Source: Alteromonadaceae bacterium XY-R5 (GTDB lineage Bacteria; Pseudomonadota; Gammaproteobacteria; Enterobacterales; Alteromonadaceae). Taken from it: DNA of 64,000 nt. The notes beneath the pieces were generated by a model. The model saw only the letters and a list, made by a program, of their open reading frames with translations, was not told the DNA's origin and made no database searches. Position 1 is the stretch's first letter. Each line of letters begins with the position of its first letter. The stretch is from assembly GCA_001660395.1 (NCBI GenBank), contig LXWE01000008.1, positions 85,421 to 149,420 on the forward strand. The letters run 5' to 3'. The translations under genes were made by a program, and so were the position numbers. Shown here piece after piece: positions 1 through 8,292 of the stretch.

Positions 1-422
1 TTTTGGCGGAAATCAGACATTTGTGTCTAGGTCCTTTGAATGTAGGGTTAGAGATATACCGGGTGATAGGTTTCAGTCATCCCGTCAATATTGTTGTTTT
101 TATTATGATCGGGCTATCACCAAAATTGTCGCAGTCAAAATGTAGCATAAGCGCAAATGACAAACATATCTGATCAGGTATTCATTTTTGCCTATTCAAT
201 AATAAAATCAGCTATATAAAGCGATTTTTTGTCGTGTGTTAAAGGCTTGTTTGGATAATGTAATCAGCACGGGATCAAAACCCAAATTGATCCGCTGAAT
301 AACAGGCATATGTATGTCTGATTCTGACGGACTTTCAAACTAACGGACTGATTTCTAATATGTTTGGTAAGTTTTCAACTGGTATGACAAGTTGCGAGAG
401 GGCTGAATAGGTAGCAGATATG
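1..422. other. AT-rich intergenic region without a recognisable gene
   Basis: No convincing open reading frame is seen on either strand in this 422-base stretch. The only structure noted is an 8-bp inverted repeat, GGTGATAG at 62-69 and CTATCACC at 114-121, with CCCG/CGGG nested unevenly inside it. It could be a leader or control region for a gene beyond the left edge, but nothing here proves that. Confidence 0.4.
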
Positions 423-450
423 AAAAAAGCGCCAGAAGGCGCTTTTTTCG
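423..450. terminator. Rho-independent terminator downstream of rpmE
   Basis: A GCGCC-aga-GGCGC stem is flanked by A-rich sequence on one side and a T run on the other, so it can act in either direction. It lies just past the rpmE stop codon on the minus strand. Confidence 0.8.
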
Positions 451-466
451 GAATCGAAGCGTGAGC

Positions 467-679
467 TTATTTCTTGCTCAGTGCACCGAAACGCTTGTTG
501 AAGCGATCTACACGACCACCAGTGTCAACGTTACGCTGTTTACCAGTGTAGAAAGGGTGACAAGCTGAGCAAACGTCCAGGTTCAGATCTGATTTACAGG
601 TAGAACGGATGGCCATTTTGTTACCGCAAGAACAGATTGCAGTAATGCTGTTGTATTCTGGGTGAATACCTTTTTTCAT
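467..679 (-). CDS. rpmE: 50S ribosomal protein L31 (zinc-binding form)
   Basis: This 70-residue protein is L31 of the large ribosomal subunit, which helps bridge the two subunits. It begins MKKGIHPEY, the usual L31 start; four codons upstream are open but not conserved. Cysteines at about 16, 18, 37 and 40 (CSCGNK and CSACHPF) mark the zinc-containing C+ form rather than the zinc-free paralogue. It is divergent from priA, as in E. coli and Vibrio, and a strong hairpin follows the stop codon. In other bacteria the zinc-free paralogue is Zur-controlled; I see no Zur box here. Confidence 0.96.
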   Translation of the reverse strand: MKKGIHPEYNSITAICSCGNKMAIRSTCKSDLNLDVCSACHPFYTGKQRNVDTGGRVDRFNKRFGALSKK

Positions 680-962
680 GGGATACCTCATGGGGTTAAG
701 GCCGTATCGCTATCCAGCCCGAAGCTGAACACCATACGCAAATTAATAAACAAAGCGGCTTGCCGCAAAGAGGCGCGCATATTAATGTATCCGCCTGTTC
801 TGATCAAGCATTTTCGCTGGTTTAATCGCCAGTTTACATGGCCTGTAGAGCGATTTATAGCTATCGGTCACGCGCTAAAAATGAATACAAAATGGTGTTG
901 TTCTGAGTCTGGTTGATGCCCCTTATATAATTCAAGTTGCACTGGCGATCCCCCGTCGTCAG

Positions 963-3098
963 GTGTTTGACTACCTTAGCGAACAGCCGATTGCGGATGG
1001 TTGTCGTGTTCTGGTGCCATTTGGACCGCGTACCTTGCTTGGTATTGTGATTGGTCAGGTCGAGCGCAGCGATATCCAACAGACAAAGCTAAAACCGATT
1101 CAAGAGGTGTTAGATCATCAACCTGTTCTGGACGCTACCCAGTTAACCTTGTGCCGGTGGCTGAGCCAGTATTATCAGCATCCATTGGGAGAGGCGTTGC
1201 AAACGGCATTGCCAGTGGCCTTACGCAAAGGTGAGCAGGCAACGCCTAAAGAGATCACCTGGTTAAGGTTAACTGAACAGGGAGAAGCCGCGGATGACAA
1301 TGCTTTCGGACGGGCGAAGAAGCAACAGCAACTTTGGCATGCGATGTTTGATGGAGAAGTGAGTCAGAGCACGCTTACTGCCAGTTTTAGTCGTACGGTC
1401 ATCGACGGCCTGATCAAAAAGGGGCTGATTGAAACGTTTGAACAGGCTCCAAAATTAAACCTCAACTGGACTCGGGAAATGGTATTGGCCACCCGGCCGG
1501 TTGCCAGTGTGGAGCAGGCTGTGGCCATCAGCGCACTGCACCAGCGCCAACAAGGGTTTAGCTGTAGCTTACTTGAAGGTGTGACAGGAAGCGGCAAAAC
1601 CGAGGTGTATTTACAGGCGATCGAACCTATTCTGCAAGCCGGCAGGCAGGTACTTATCCTAGTGCCGGAAATTGGCCTGACGCCACAAACCGTCGCCCGG
1701 TTCCGGCATAGATTTGGTATCGAGATCGGCGTATTGCATTCCAATCTAACCGATAATGAGCGCCTCGCCGTATGGCAACAAGCCCGCGAAGGCGCACTTG
1801 GGATCATCATCGGTACCCGTTCGGCGATTTTCACGCCTATGGCCAAGCCAGGTATGATTATCGTGGATGAAGAGCACGATAATTCTTATAAACAACAGGA
1901 TGGTTTACGCTATCACGCCCGGGATTTGGCGGTAATGCGTGCCCGTGAAGAACACATTCCATTATTACTCGGTACTGCTACGCCCAGTTTGGAAAGCCTG
2001 AACAATGCCCTGAGCGGTCGTTATCTGCACTTTCAATTGCATCAGCGTGCCGGAAGCGCTGTGCATACCCGCCAACAGGTGCTGGATATCCGTAATCAAC
2101 GCCTGCAGTTTGGTTTGGCCAACGCGATGATTGAACGGATGGAATGGCACTTGCGCCAGGGCAATCAGGTGATGCTGTTTGTAAACCGGCGAGGTTATGC
2201 CCCGGCACTCATTTGTCATCAGTGTGGCCATGTTGAAGAATGTCGTCGGTGCGAACGCTCTTATACCCTGCATCATCAACAACAACGGTTACAGTGTCAT
2301 CATTGTGGCAGCAGTAAAGGGGTTCCACATACTTGTCATGACTGTGGTGCCAGCCAGTGGATGACTTCGGGGGTAGGAACTGAGCAGCTGGAAAAAGGCC
2401 TGAGTGAGCTTTTTCCACACTACGCCAGTGTACGTATCGACAGTGACAGTGCCCGCGGTAAAACCAAACTGCAGGATCTGCTCGATAAGGTCAATCGTAA
2501 CCAGTATCAGCTATTGATCGGCACCCAAATTTTATCCAAGGGTCATCATTTCCCTCATGTCACTTTGGTGGTGATTCTGGATGTTGACGGCGCCCTGTAT
2601 AGCGGTGACTTTCGCGCGGCGGAACATTTATGCCAGCTGGTGACTCAGCTTGCAGGCCGAGCCGGGCGGGCAGAAAAGGCCGGTGAAATGTGGTTGCAAA
2701 CCCATCACCCTGAACATCCGTTACTTCAGGACTTAGTCCACAATGGCTATGCGCACTTTGCTCGGCATTGTCTGATGGAGCGCAAACATGCAGGCTTGCC
2801 TCCTTATAGTTATCAGGTGTTGGTGCGGGCTGAAGCACCTCAGGCGCAGCATGGTTTCGAGTTTTTATATCAGGCCCGACAATTGCTGATGCAAACGGCT
2901 GGTATTCAGGCCATAGGCCCGTTGCCTGCTTTGATGGAAAAGCGTCAGGGCCGTTATCGTATGCAGTTAGTCTTACAAAGTCAGCAGCGGCGTCACCTGC
3001 AGCAAGCGTTGCAGCGTGTGTTACCCGAGCTGGAGAATTTACCGCTGGCGCGCAAAGTGCGTTGGTCGGTAGATGTGGACCCACAGGATTTTAGTTAA
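963..3098 (+). CDS. priA: Primosomal protein N' (PriA replication restart helicase)
   Basis: PriA is a superfamily 2 3'-to-5' DNA helicase that recognises stalled forks and loads the DnaB machinery. Visible parts are the Walker A loop GVTGSGKTEVYL, the DEEH box, and two zinc-binding clusters built from CHQCGHVEECRRC and CHHCGSS/CHDCGAS. The 711-residue length is slightly short for the family (about 730). The start given is GTG, the first standard start codon in frame. However, the upstream in-frame codons encode IIQVALAIPRRQ, which matches the conserved PriA N-terminus, so the real start probably lies upstream at a non-AUG codon (see findings). ftsN follows. Confidence 0.95.
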   Translation: MFDYLSEQPIADGCRVLVPFGPRTLLGIVIGQVERSDIQQTKLKPIQEVLDHQPVLDATQLTLCRWLSQYYQHPLGEALQTALPVALRKGEQATPKEITWLRLTEQGEAADDNAFGRAKKQQQLWHAMFDGEVSQSTLTASFSRTVIDGLIKKGLIETFEQAPKLNLNWTREMVLATRPVASVEQAVAISALHQRQQGFSCSLLEGVTGSGKTEVYLQAIEPILQAGRQVLILVPEIGLTPQTVARFRHRFGIEIGVLHSNLTDNERLAVWQQAREGALGIIIGTRSAIFTPMAKPGMIIVDEEHDNSYKQQDGLRYHARDLAVMRAREEHIPLLLGTATPSLESLNNALSGRYLHFQLHQRAGSAVHTRQQVLDIRNQRLQFGLANAMIERMEWHLRQGNQVMLFVNRRGYAPALICHQCGHVEECRRCERSYTLHHQQQRLQCHHCGSSKGVPHTCHDCGASQWMTSGVGTEQLEKGLSELFPHYASVRIDSDSARGKTKLQDLLDKVNRNQYQLLIGTQILSKGHHFPHVTLVVILDVDGALYSGDFRAAEHLCQLVTQLAGRAGRAEKAGEMWLQTHHPEHPLLQDLVHNGYAHFARHCLMERKHAGLPPYSYQVLVRAEAPQAQHGFEFLYQARQLLMQTAGIQAIGPLPALMEKRQGRYRMQLVLQSQQRRHLQQALQRVLPELENLPLARKVRWSVDVDPQDFS

Positions 3099-3117
3099 CC
3101 CTCTACCGTATTTTACG

Positions 3118-3145
3118 TTGAGTCAGGCTCTAAGCTAGGTACAAT
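3118..3145 (+). promoter_or_regulatory. Possible sigma-70 promoter for ftsN
   Basis: TTGAGT (3118-3123) and TACAAT (3140-3145) are separated by 16 bases, about 50 bases upstream of the ftsN start codon. The call rests on box match and spacing only. Confidence 0.45.
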
Positions 3146-3194
3146 CGACAATTAGCGAGCATTAACCCAATTACAAAAGGGAAAGCAGTACTAT

Positions 3195-3731
3195 ATGGCA
3201 CATAAAGATTATGTCGCCCGAGGAAGAAAGCAACATGCTGAACCAGCACCGCGCCCCAGTTTGCCCTGGCTGCGTTTGGTGGTCACCTTTGGTTTGGTGA
3301 TCGGGTTCGGATATTTTCTTTGGACGATCAAAGACAGCGCCAAAAGCGATCCTAGTAGCAAGGCATTACCCGGACCAATGAAAGCGCAACAGCCTAAAGA
3401 TGCGCTTCCACAAAAACCGGAAGAAAAATGGGACTTTATTGAAACCCTGCCGGATTATGAAGTGGAAGTGGATGTGGAAGAGCAGGAAAAAACCGAGCAT
3501 CCTTACCTGATGCAGTGCGCATCATTCCGCAGCCAACAGCAAGCGGAAGAACTAAAAGCAAAAATTGCTTTTCAGGGACTCGAGTCTCAGGTGCGTGCCT
3601 CTAACAATAATTCCTGGTATCGGGTGATCCTCGGTCCATACTGGAGCAAACGTAAGGCTGAAACTGACCGTCACCAGCTCAAGAGGGCGGGAATTACTAC
3701 CTGTCAGATTTGGAATTGGGATATTAAGTAA
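3195..3731 (+). CDS. ftsN: Cell division protein FtsN-like, SPOR domain
   Basis: A bitopic inner-membrane protein of 178 residues that by position and layout is FtsN, the late divisome activator of septal peptidoglycan synthesis. It has a short basic cytoplasmic tail (MAHKDYVARGRKQ), one membrane helix at about residues 24-44, a charged Pro/Glu-rich periplasmic linker, and a C-terminal SPOR domain at about 98-178 (YLMQCASFRSQQQAEELKAK; WYRVILGPYWSKRKAE). SPOR domains bind denuded glycan at the septum. It is much shorter than E. coli FtsN (319 residues) because the linker is reduced. The gene follows priA, the same order as in Vibrio and Shewanella. A generic SPOR protein is the alternative call. 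Confidence 0.85.
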   Translation: MAHKDYVARGRKQHAEPAPRPSLPWLRLVVTFGLVIGFGYFLWTIKDSAKSDPSSKALPGPMKAQQPKDALPQKPEEKWDFIETLPDYEVEVDVEEQEKTEHPYLMQCASFRSQQQAEELKAKIAFQGLESQVRASNNNSWYRVILGPYWSKRKAETDRHQLKRAGITTCQIWNWDIK

Positions 3732-3744
3732 GCCAACTTTCAGG

Positions 3745-3773
3745 CTTAAAAAACAGGGCGTCAATTGACGCCC
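3745..3773 (-). terminator. Terminator of the fumC operon
   Basis: A perfect 18-bp palindrome, GGGCGTCAATTGACGCCC (3756-3773), is followed on the minus strand by TGTTTTTT. It lies between the convergent ftsN and fagA-fumC-orfX units; the U tract serves the minus strand. Confidence 0.8.
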
Positions 3774-3808
3774 TCAATGTCTGTCGTTGGTTGGAAACGG
3801 ATTCCAGG

Positions 3809-4222
3809 TTAGCTTTGTTCATCTGCCTCTATAGGTTGTGGTACATAGTGCGGATAACGTTGCTGATGTGTCAGCAGGTGGTGATACGCCTGAGTGATAC
3901 CCCAGAGCAAACTCCCGGTCATAGGATTGCCAGGGCCCAGACGTTCACGACATGCTTTTAGTGCCCGATAAACATAGCCAAATTCAAATTCAGCCAGCCC
4001 AAGGGCGCCCGCCTGACAAAAACACTCTGCCAGGTGTTGATGGCTTGTTAGCAAAGCTTTTACCGTGGTTAAATCGGCATGCTTACTATTAAGCCCGGTA
4101 TTAGCCAGTGCAATAGCGTTTTTGTAGTGGCTAATGGCCATCAGAAACTGCCTGGCCTGGGTGCAGGTGTGACCTGCATTTAGCTGCAATTTCCAAAGGT
4201 CTGTAGAGTTATTTGTGTTCAT
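3809..4222 (-). CDS. OrfX-like helical repeat protein, third gene of the fumC operon
   Basis: A 137-residue cytoplasmic protein of unknown function. It looks all-helical with TPR-like spacing (ARQFLMAISHYKNAIALA; HLAECFCQAGALGLAEFEF). It lacks a signal peptide and membrane helices. Its start codon overlaps the end of fumC by 14 bases, so translation is probably coupled. In Pseudomonas aeruginosa the iron-repressed operon fagA-fumC-orfX-sodA carries a small uncharacterised protein directly after fumC; position and size fit that OrfX, although I cannot verify homology. No sodA follows here. Confidence 0.7.
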   Translation of the reverse strand: MNTNNSTDLWKLQLNAGHTCTQARQFLMAISHYKNAIALANTGLNSKHADLTTVKALLTSHQHLAECFCQAGALGLAEFEFGYVYRALKACRERLGPGNPMTGSLLWGITQAYHHLLTHQQRYPHYVPQPIEADEQS

Positions 4223-5591
4223 CGCCTGTCAGTGCCACAGGGTCGAGTAAGCGGATCAAGGTCTCTTCATCCAGGCCACTTAGCTCAAGCGCCACATCCA
4301 GAATAGGACGCTGCTGCTGATAAGCCTTTTTGGCAATACTGGCGGCTTTCTCATAACCGATTTTTTCATTCAGCGCTGTCACTAATACCGGATTGCGATG
4401 CAGGGCCCGATTCAGGTTGTCTGGTAATACCGTAAATCCGGCAATGGCCTTATCTGCAAGCAGACGCAGGCTATTGCTGAGCAATTCGATACTGTTGAGC
4501 AGATTGCTGGCAATCATCGGCAGCATCACATTCAGTTCAAAGTTGCCTGACTGGCCGCCAATAGTGATAGCCGCATCGTTGCCGATGACCTGAGCCGCCA
4601 CCATAGCGGCAGATTCGGGGATCACCGGATTGACTTTGCCCGGCATAATCGAAGAGCCAGGCTGCAATGCGGGCAGGGCAATTTCGCCTAAGCCAGAAAG
4701 CGGGCCTGAATTCATCCAGCGCAAATCGTTGGCAATTTTCATTATCGTGACAGCTATCGATTTGGTTGCACCCGACAGGCTGACAGCAGTGTCCTGAGCC
4801 CCCATAAGGGCGAAAAAGTTAGGCGCTGGGCTGAATGCCAGACCTGTGTCTGCGCTGAGCTGCTGGTTAAATTGTGCAGCAAAGTGCGGATGGGCGTTTA
4901 CGCCCGTGCCAACGGCAGTACCACCTAAGGGCAACTGCAGAAGCTGAGCCAGTATGGGAGCCAGTAAATGGTGTTGCTGCTGTAACTGTGCCTGCCAGCT
5001 GCCAATGGCCTGATCCATTCGAATTGGCATGGCATCCATCAGATGGGTGCGCCCGGTTTTGCAGTATTGCTTTAATTCTGGTTTCCGCGCTTCGATAGCG
5101 CGGATCAGGTATTCGAGTGCGGGCAATAATTGCGTTTTAAGCGCTATCGTTGCACTGACATGAATGCTGGTGGGGATAACGTCATTACTGCTCTGACCCA
5201 GATTAACATGGTCATTGGGATGGATAGTAAGGCCAGACAGCTGACTTGCCAGTGTTGCAATTACTTCATTGGCATTCATGTTCGAGCTGGTGCCTGAGCC
5301 TGTCTGAAAAATATCGACAGGGAAATGCGTCATCAGATCAGGGCTGCTCAGTAGCTGCTGGCAGGCTTTTTCAATGGCACCACCCAATTCTGGCGAGAGT
5401 TTGGCTAAGGTGACATTGGTTTTTGCCGCCGCCACTTTGATGATAATTAAGGCGCGGATAAAGCTTTCAGGCATACGCTGACCACTTACGGGAAAGTTTT
5501 CAATCGCACGCTGAGTTTGCGCTCCGTAAAGGGCGTCAGCCGGGACTTCGAGTTCGCCCATACTGTCATGGACAAGACGGGTAGCAGACAT
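4209..5591 (-). CDS. fumC: Class II fumarate hydratase
   Basis: FumC converts fumarate and malate in the TCA cycle without an iron-sulfur cluster, so it can replace Fe-S fumarases when iron is scarce. The 460-residue protein carries the superfamily signature GSSIMPGKVNPVIPE, the GRTHLMDAMP segment with the catalytic-site His, and the N-terminal LYGAQTQRAIENF motif. The start used is the third codon of the longest frame because GAGGA lies six bases before it; the first ATG touches the ribosome site. It lies between a FagA-like gene and an OrfX-like gene behind a Fur box, which implies iron repression. Confidence 0.95.
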   Translation of the reverse strand: MSATRLVHDSMGELEVPADALYGAQTQRAIENFPVSGQRMPESFIRALIIIKVAAAKTNVTLAKLSPELGGAIEKACQQLLSSPDLMTHFPVDIFQTGSGTSSNMNANEVIATLASQLSGLTIHPNDHVNLGQSSNDVIPTSIHVSATIALKTQLLPALEYLIRAIEARKPELKQYCKTGRTHLMDAMPIRMDQAIGSWQAQLQQQHHLLAPILAQLLQLPLGGTAVGTGVNAHPHFAAQFNQQLSADTGLAFSPAPNFFALMGAQDTAVSLSGATKSIAVTIMKIANDLRWMNSGPLSGLGEIALPALQPGSSIMPGKVNPVIPESAAMVAAQVIGNDAAITIGGQSGNFELNVMLPMIASNLLNSIELLSNSLRLLADKAIAGFTVLPDNLNRALHRNPVLVTALNEKIGYEKAASIAKKAYQQQRPILDVALELSGLDEETLIRLLDPVALTGDEHK

Positions 5592-5600
5592 AAACATTCC

Positions 5601-5954
5601 TCAACGACAAAAATAACGAACCAAGATCTGCATTTCAGCATAGAAGCTTTTCAGCTTTTGTTGCTCGCAAGCGGATAATGCCAGTGTCTGCAGCCGTTGT
5701 AGTGGCAGGCAGATTTGATCCAGGCAACCCTGACGCCAGTGATCCGGTAAATAGGTGTCACAGACACAGTCAAGCAACGTACGCGCGACCCGATAACACT
5801 GCTGGCGCTGCAAGCGCACATCGCCATTAAAAGGCTCAGTAGCGGATTTTATGTACTGGCTAATAAGCTGCGGATCATCCGGAAAACGAGCCGTTAAAAT
5901 GGCGCGTTCCTGTTCTTCCAGTGTGGTTGGCAGTGCGGCTGTTACGCTATTCAC
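5601..5954 (-). CDS. FagA-like protein, first gene of the iron-regulated fumC operon
   Basis: A protein of about 118 residues, unrecognised by motif, helical and rich in Gln, Leu and Cys (QRQQCYRVARTLLDCVC). It has no signal peptide or membrane helix. I chose a GTG start because AAGGAG sits six bases before it; an ATG six codons further upstream lacks a ribosome site. It is the first gene after a near-perfect Fur box, with fumC ten bases downstream. In Pseudomonas the gene in this position is fagA (Fur-associated gene A), of similar size and unknown biochemical role. Naming by synteny is an inference. Confidence 0.65.
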   Translation of the reverse strand: MNSVTAALPTTLEEQERAILTARFPDDPQLISQYIKSATEPFNGDVRLQRQQCYRVARTLLDCVCDTYLPDHWRQGCLDQICLPLQRLQTLALSACEQQKLKSFYAEMQILVRYFCR

Positions 5955-6032
5955 CCCGAGCTCCTTTATCATTGGATCTGTGCTTGCCTGTGTCTTGGTG
6001 CTATTACCCTAGAGTATAAATTTTATTTTGTA

Positions 6033-6052
6033 AATGATAATTATTATCAATT
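6033..6052 (-). promoter_or_regulatory. Fur box upstream of the fagA-like/fumC/orfX operon
   Basis: The stretch AATGATAATTATTATCAATT contains a 15-of-16 match to the core of the Fur consensus (AATGATAATCATTATC). It sits about 80 bases before the first gene of the operon. Fur with Fe2+ would be expected to repress it. The divergent 196-residue gene starts 110 bases on the other side and might also respond. Confidence 0.8.
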
Positions 6053-6162
6053 GAGGTTTTTACGATTTCTGTTGTCTGATTGTGAAGTGTAAAGAGTTGC
6101 TTATTCAGGTCGTTATGGTTAGCGTGTAAAAAAATACTCAATTTAGGCAGTGAGGGGCAGGG

Positions 6163-6753
6163 GTGGACTGGAAGACATTTGTGATTGAATTGCTGGATAA
6201 ACTCGCCTGGCCGGGCGTATTTGTACTGACCCTGGTGACACTTAAAAAGCCTTTTGTCATGCTGATCCCACTGGCAAAAAAATTGAAATTTCGTGACCTT
6301 GAAGTAGAGTTCGGGCAAAAGCTGAAAGCCGTGTCGGATGAGGCCGAGCATGCCTTTCCCGAGTTAAAGAAAGACCGCAAAGCCAGTATTCTGAGTATGG
6401 CCGACAATATGCCCAATAGTGCGGTATTAGATGCCTGGGATAATGTCGATGCAGCCGCCCAGCACTTAATCTTAAGCCGCGGTATTCAGGTCAAATTTAA
6501 TGGCCCGACAAAATACAAAACCATGGGCGAAGTCCTGCAACAGCATCAACTCATCGAGGTGAAAAAAGCCAAGCTGTTTGATGAATTACGTAAGTTACGC
6601 AACAAGGTTGCCCATGCCAAAGGCTTTGAAGTGGGGCGTCTGGAAGCCATCCAGTATATTGAACTGTGTTTTATCCTCGCGGATTATTTGCATGGTGAAG
6701 CAGATCTGAAACCTGTTACATCAGAGGCAGTAGACATTAAGGCTGCGTCATAG
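6163..6753 (+). CDS. Membrane-anchored protein with HEPN-like Rx4H motif
   Basis: A 196-residue protein of unknown function. It starts at GTG with GAGGGG seven to twelve bases upstream. One N-terminal membrane helix (about 14-38, WPGVFVLTLVTL) is followed by a cytoplasmic helical region. Near the C-terminus LRKLRNKVAHAKG (Arg146, His151) fits the Rx4-6H pattern of HEPN and DUF4145-type domains, which in other proteins form nuclease or nucleotide-transfer active sites. Many HEPN-like folds are catalytically silent, so no activity is claimed. It is divergent from the Fur-regulated operon and convergent with the DUF4384 gene, three bases away. Confidence 0.75.
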   Translation: MDWKTFVIELLDKLAWPGVFVLTLVTLKKPFVMLIPLAKKLKFRDLEVEFGQKLKAVSDEAEHAFPELKKDRKASILSMADNMPNSAVLDAWDNVDAAAQHLILSRGIQVKFNGPTKYKTMGEVLQQHQLIEVKKAKLFDELRKLRNKVAHAKGFEVGRLEAIQYIELCFILADYLHGEADLKPVTSEAVDIKAAS

Positions 6754-6756
6754 TGC

Positions 6757-8193
6757 TTATGGCGTGGTGATTCGCGCAAAGGTGGCTATATCCAAACTCG
6801 CTTCTGCAGTTGCGGCTTTTACCGTTTTTATTTTCGCGAATCCGCGGGTTTTGGTAATGGCTGCCTGAGCGTTTCGATCGACAAGAAAGTAATCACCCTC
6901 TTCAACCGTGTTTGGTAGTCTTCCACTTTTAATGAATGAAGTGTCGCTGGCAAATGCCTGCAAGGTTTCCTGCCCAAACGGCGGAATGATGGCAAAGCCA
7001 CCATCACTGATGTCTATCCATTTATTCGCGTTTTCGGGTGGAACATAGAGTTCAAATGCGTAAGGCGCAGGTTCATCACGAAGGGGGAGAAGGTAGCTTT
7101 TACTTTCGGCTGAATTGCGAGTGTGGCCAAGAATGTAAATATATCCAGAGCGGTTAAGCTTGAGCATTAATTTCGCGGTCTCACCCTCGATAAAGGTTAA
7201 GTTATGACTGCCTTTATTCGTTTGTAATTCGACCCGGAAATCATCGGCTACTAACACGCCTTGTTTGATTAACTGTTCAAAGTCCAGAGTCTCGGGTTCA
7301 GTGCGCCAATTTTCATACAGCTTTGGTGCCAGTTGCCATACGCCTGTCCATTCAATCTTCCCATTTGGGTCCATCAGGCAAAAGCTAATGTCCATGTGAT
7401 TTGCGTTCACTTGGTATGCACCGCTTAATTGGTAGTGAGAGTGCTGACTTGAGTCTGCCGCCACATTAGCGGGCAGATTCGCCTGCAATGTCTGATACAG
7501 GGCGTTGGCAAAGGGGGTAACTTCATGAGAGCCAACGGCTAAGGGTGCACTTATGATCAGGCCCCGGCGTGTGGACTTGGATAAGACAGTTTGCGCGAGT
7601 TCCTGCAAGGATTGCGGACGGCTTTGGCGTATATCGAGTTGATGACGTAATTGCTGATAACTCAATGAGACAGATGGTAGTTTCTGATTTGGCAACAATA
7701 ACTGATAGACAGTCAGGGCTTTTTCAAAAGCCTGATAGTCATTGGTTAATTGCTCCAGTTCGGCCAGGTTGACGCTCCCCGGATTGGCCGTCAGGGCTCG
7801 TTCGCCGTCATTTAACCTCCTACTGAGTTGCTGAAGTAAGGCACTGTACATGGGCGCTGCGGTGGACGTCGCCATAGAGGCTTCGCAGTGATAGCTGTTT
7901 TCTGGTGGGTGAAATGTGCAGGTCACTTTGGTGCCCAATAACTCCAGATTGGTTTGTGTTTTTGCACTCCACTGAAACAGGTTTTGCCCCTGGTTATCAG
8001 CCTGGCTGAAGGTTTGGCTTTCGATTTTGGTATACAGCTGGTTGGCAAGTGAGTCGAGGGTGCTCTTTTCAGCCCCCTTTTTACAGGATTCTTTGCCTGC
8101 GTAGTAGGCGCATTCAGCTAAGCCCGAAGCAGTTAACTCTATCGCCGTTACTGAAGCGGATAAACAGACAAGGAGCAGGGCTAACCATTTCAT
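6757..8193 (-). CDS. Secreted DUF4384-domain protein with LPP20/FlgO-like N-terminal part
   Basis: A 478-residue exported protein. AGGTG lies four bases before the chosen ATG, which opens a signal peptide (MKWLALLLVCLSASVTA). Residues of about 20-130 resemble the LPP20-type module (ASGLAECAYYAGKESC) with four or more Cys. The middle, about 200-310, looks like a CsgG/FlgO-type alpha-beta domain (LQANLPANVAAD; HYQLSGAYQV). The C-terminal part has the DUF4384 pattern (FIEGETAKLMLKLNRSGYIYIL). There is no lipobox, so it is probably periplasmic or released. It is divergent from the CHAT lipoprotein gene with about 100 bp between starts, which suggests joint function; the role is unknown. Confidence 0.8.
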   Translation of the reverse strand: MKWLALLLVCLSASVTAIELTASGLAECAYYAGKESCKKGAEKSTLDSLANQLYTKIESQTFSQADNQGQNLFQWSAKTQTNLELLGTKVTCTFHPPENSYHCEASMATSTAAPMYSALLQQLSRRLNDGERALTANPGSVNLAELEQLTNDYQAFEKALTVYQLLLPNQKLPSVSLSYQQLRHQLDIRQSRPQSLQELAQTVLSKSTRRGLIISAPLAVGSHEVTPFANALYQTLQANLPANVAADSSQHSHYQLSGAYQVNANHMDISFCLMDPNGKIEWTGVWQLAPKLYENWRTEPETLDFEQLIKQGVLVADDFRVELQTNKGSHNLTFIEGETAKLMLKLNRSGYIYILGHTRNSAESKSYLLPLRDEPAPYAFELYVPPENANKWIDISDGGFAIIPPFGQETLQAFASDTSFIKSGRLPNTVEEGDYFLVDRNAQAAITKTRGFAKIKTVKAATAEASLDIATFARITTP

Positions 8194-8292
8194 TTTCACC
8201 TCATATCGAAAATAGCTTTTTTTAAACAAAAGATTACTGATAGTGTGAATAAATATCTAGCGCGAATGACTAAGACAGTAATGGAAAATAAG

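Noticed and set aside
62..121. Possible riboswitch or structured leader from the GGTGATAG/CTATCACC pairing
   Set aside because: The loop is long, the nested pairing is uneven, and no known riboswitch pattern or downstream gene is seen.
662..916. Open frame of 84 codons on the plus strand between rpmE and priA
   Set aside because: It overlaps the start of rpmE, has no ribosome site or recognisable protein features, and its composition looks random.
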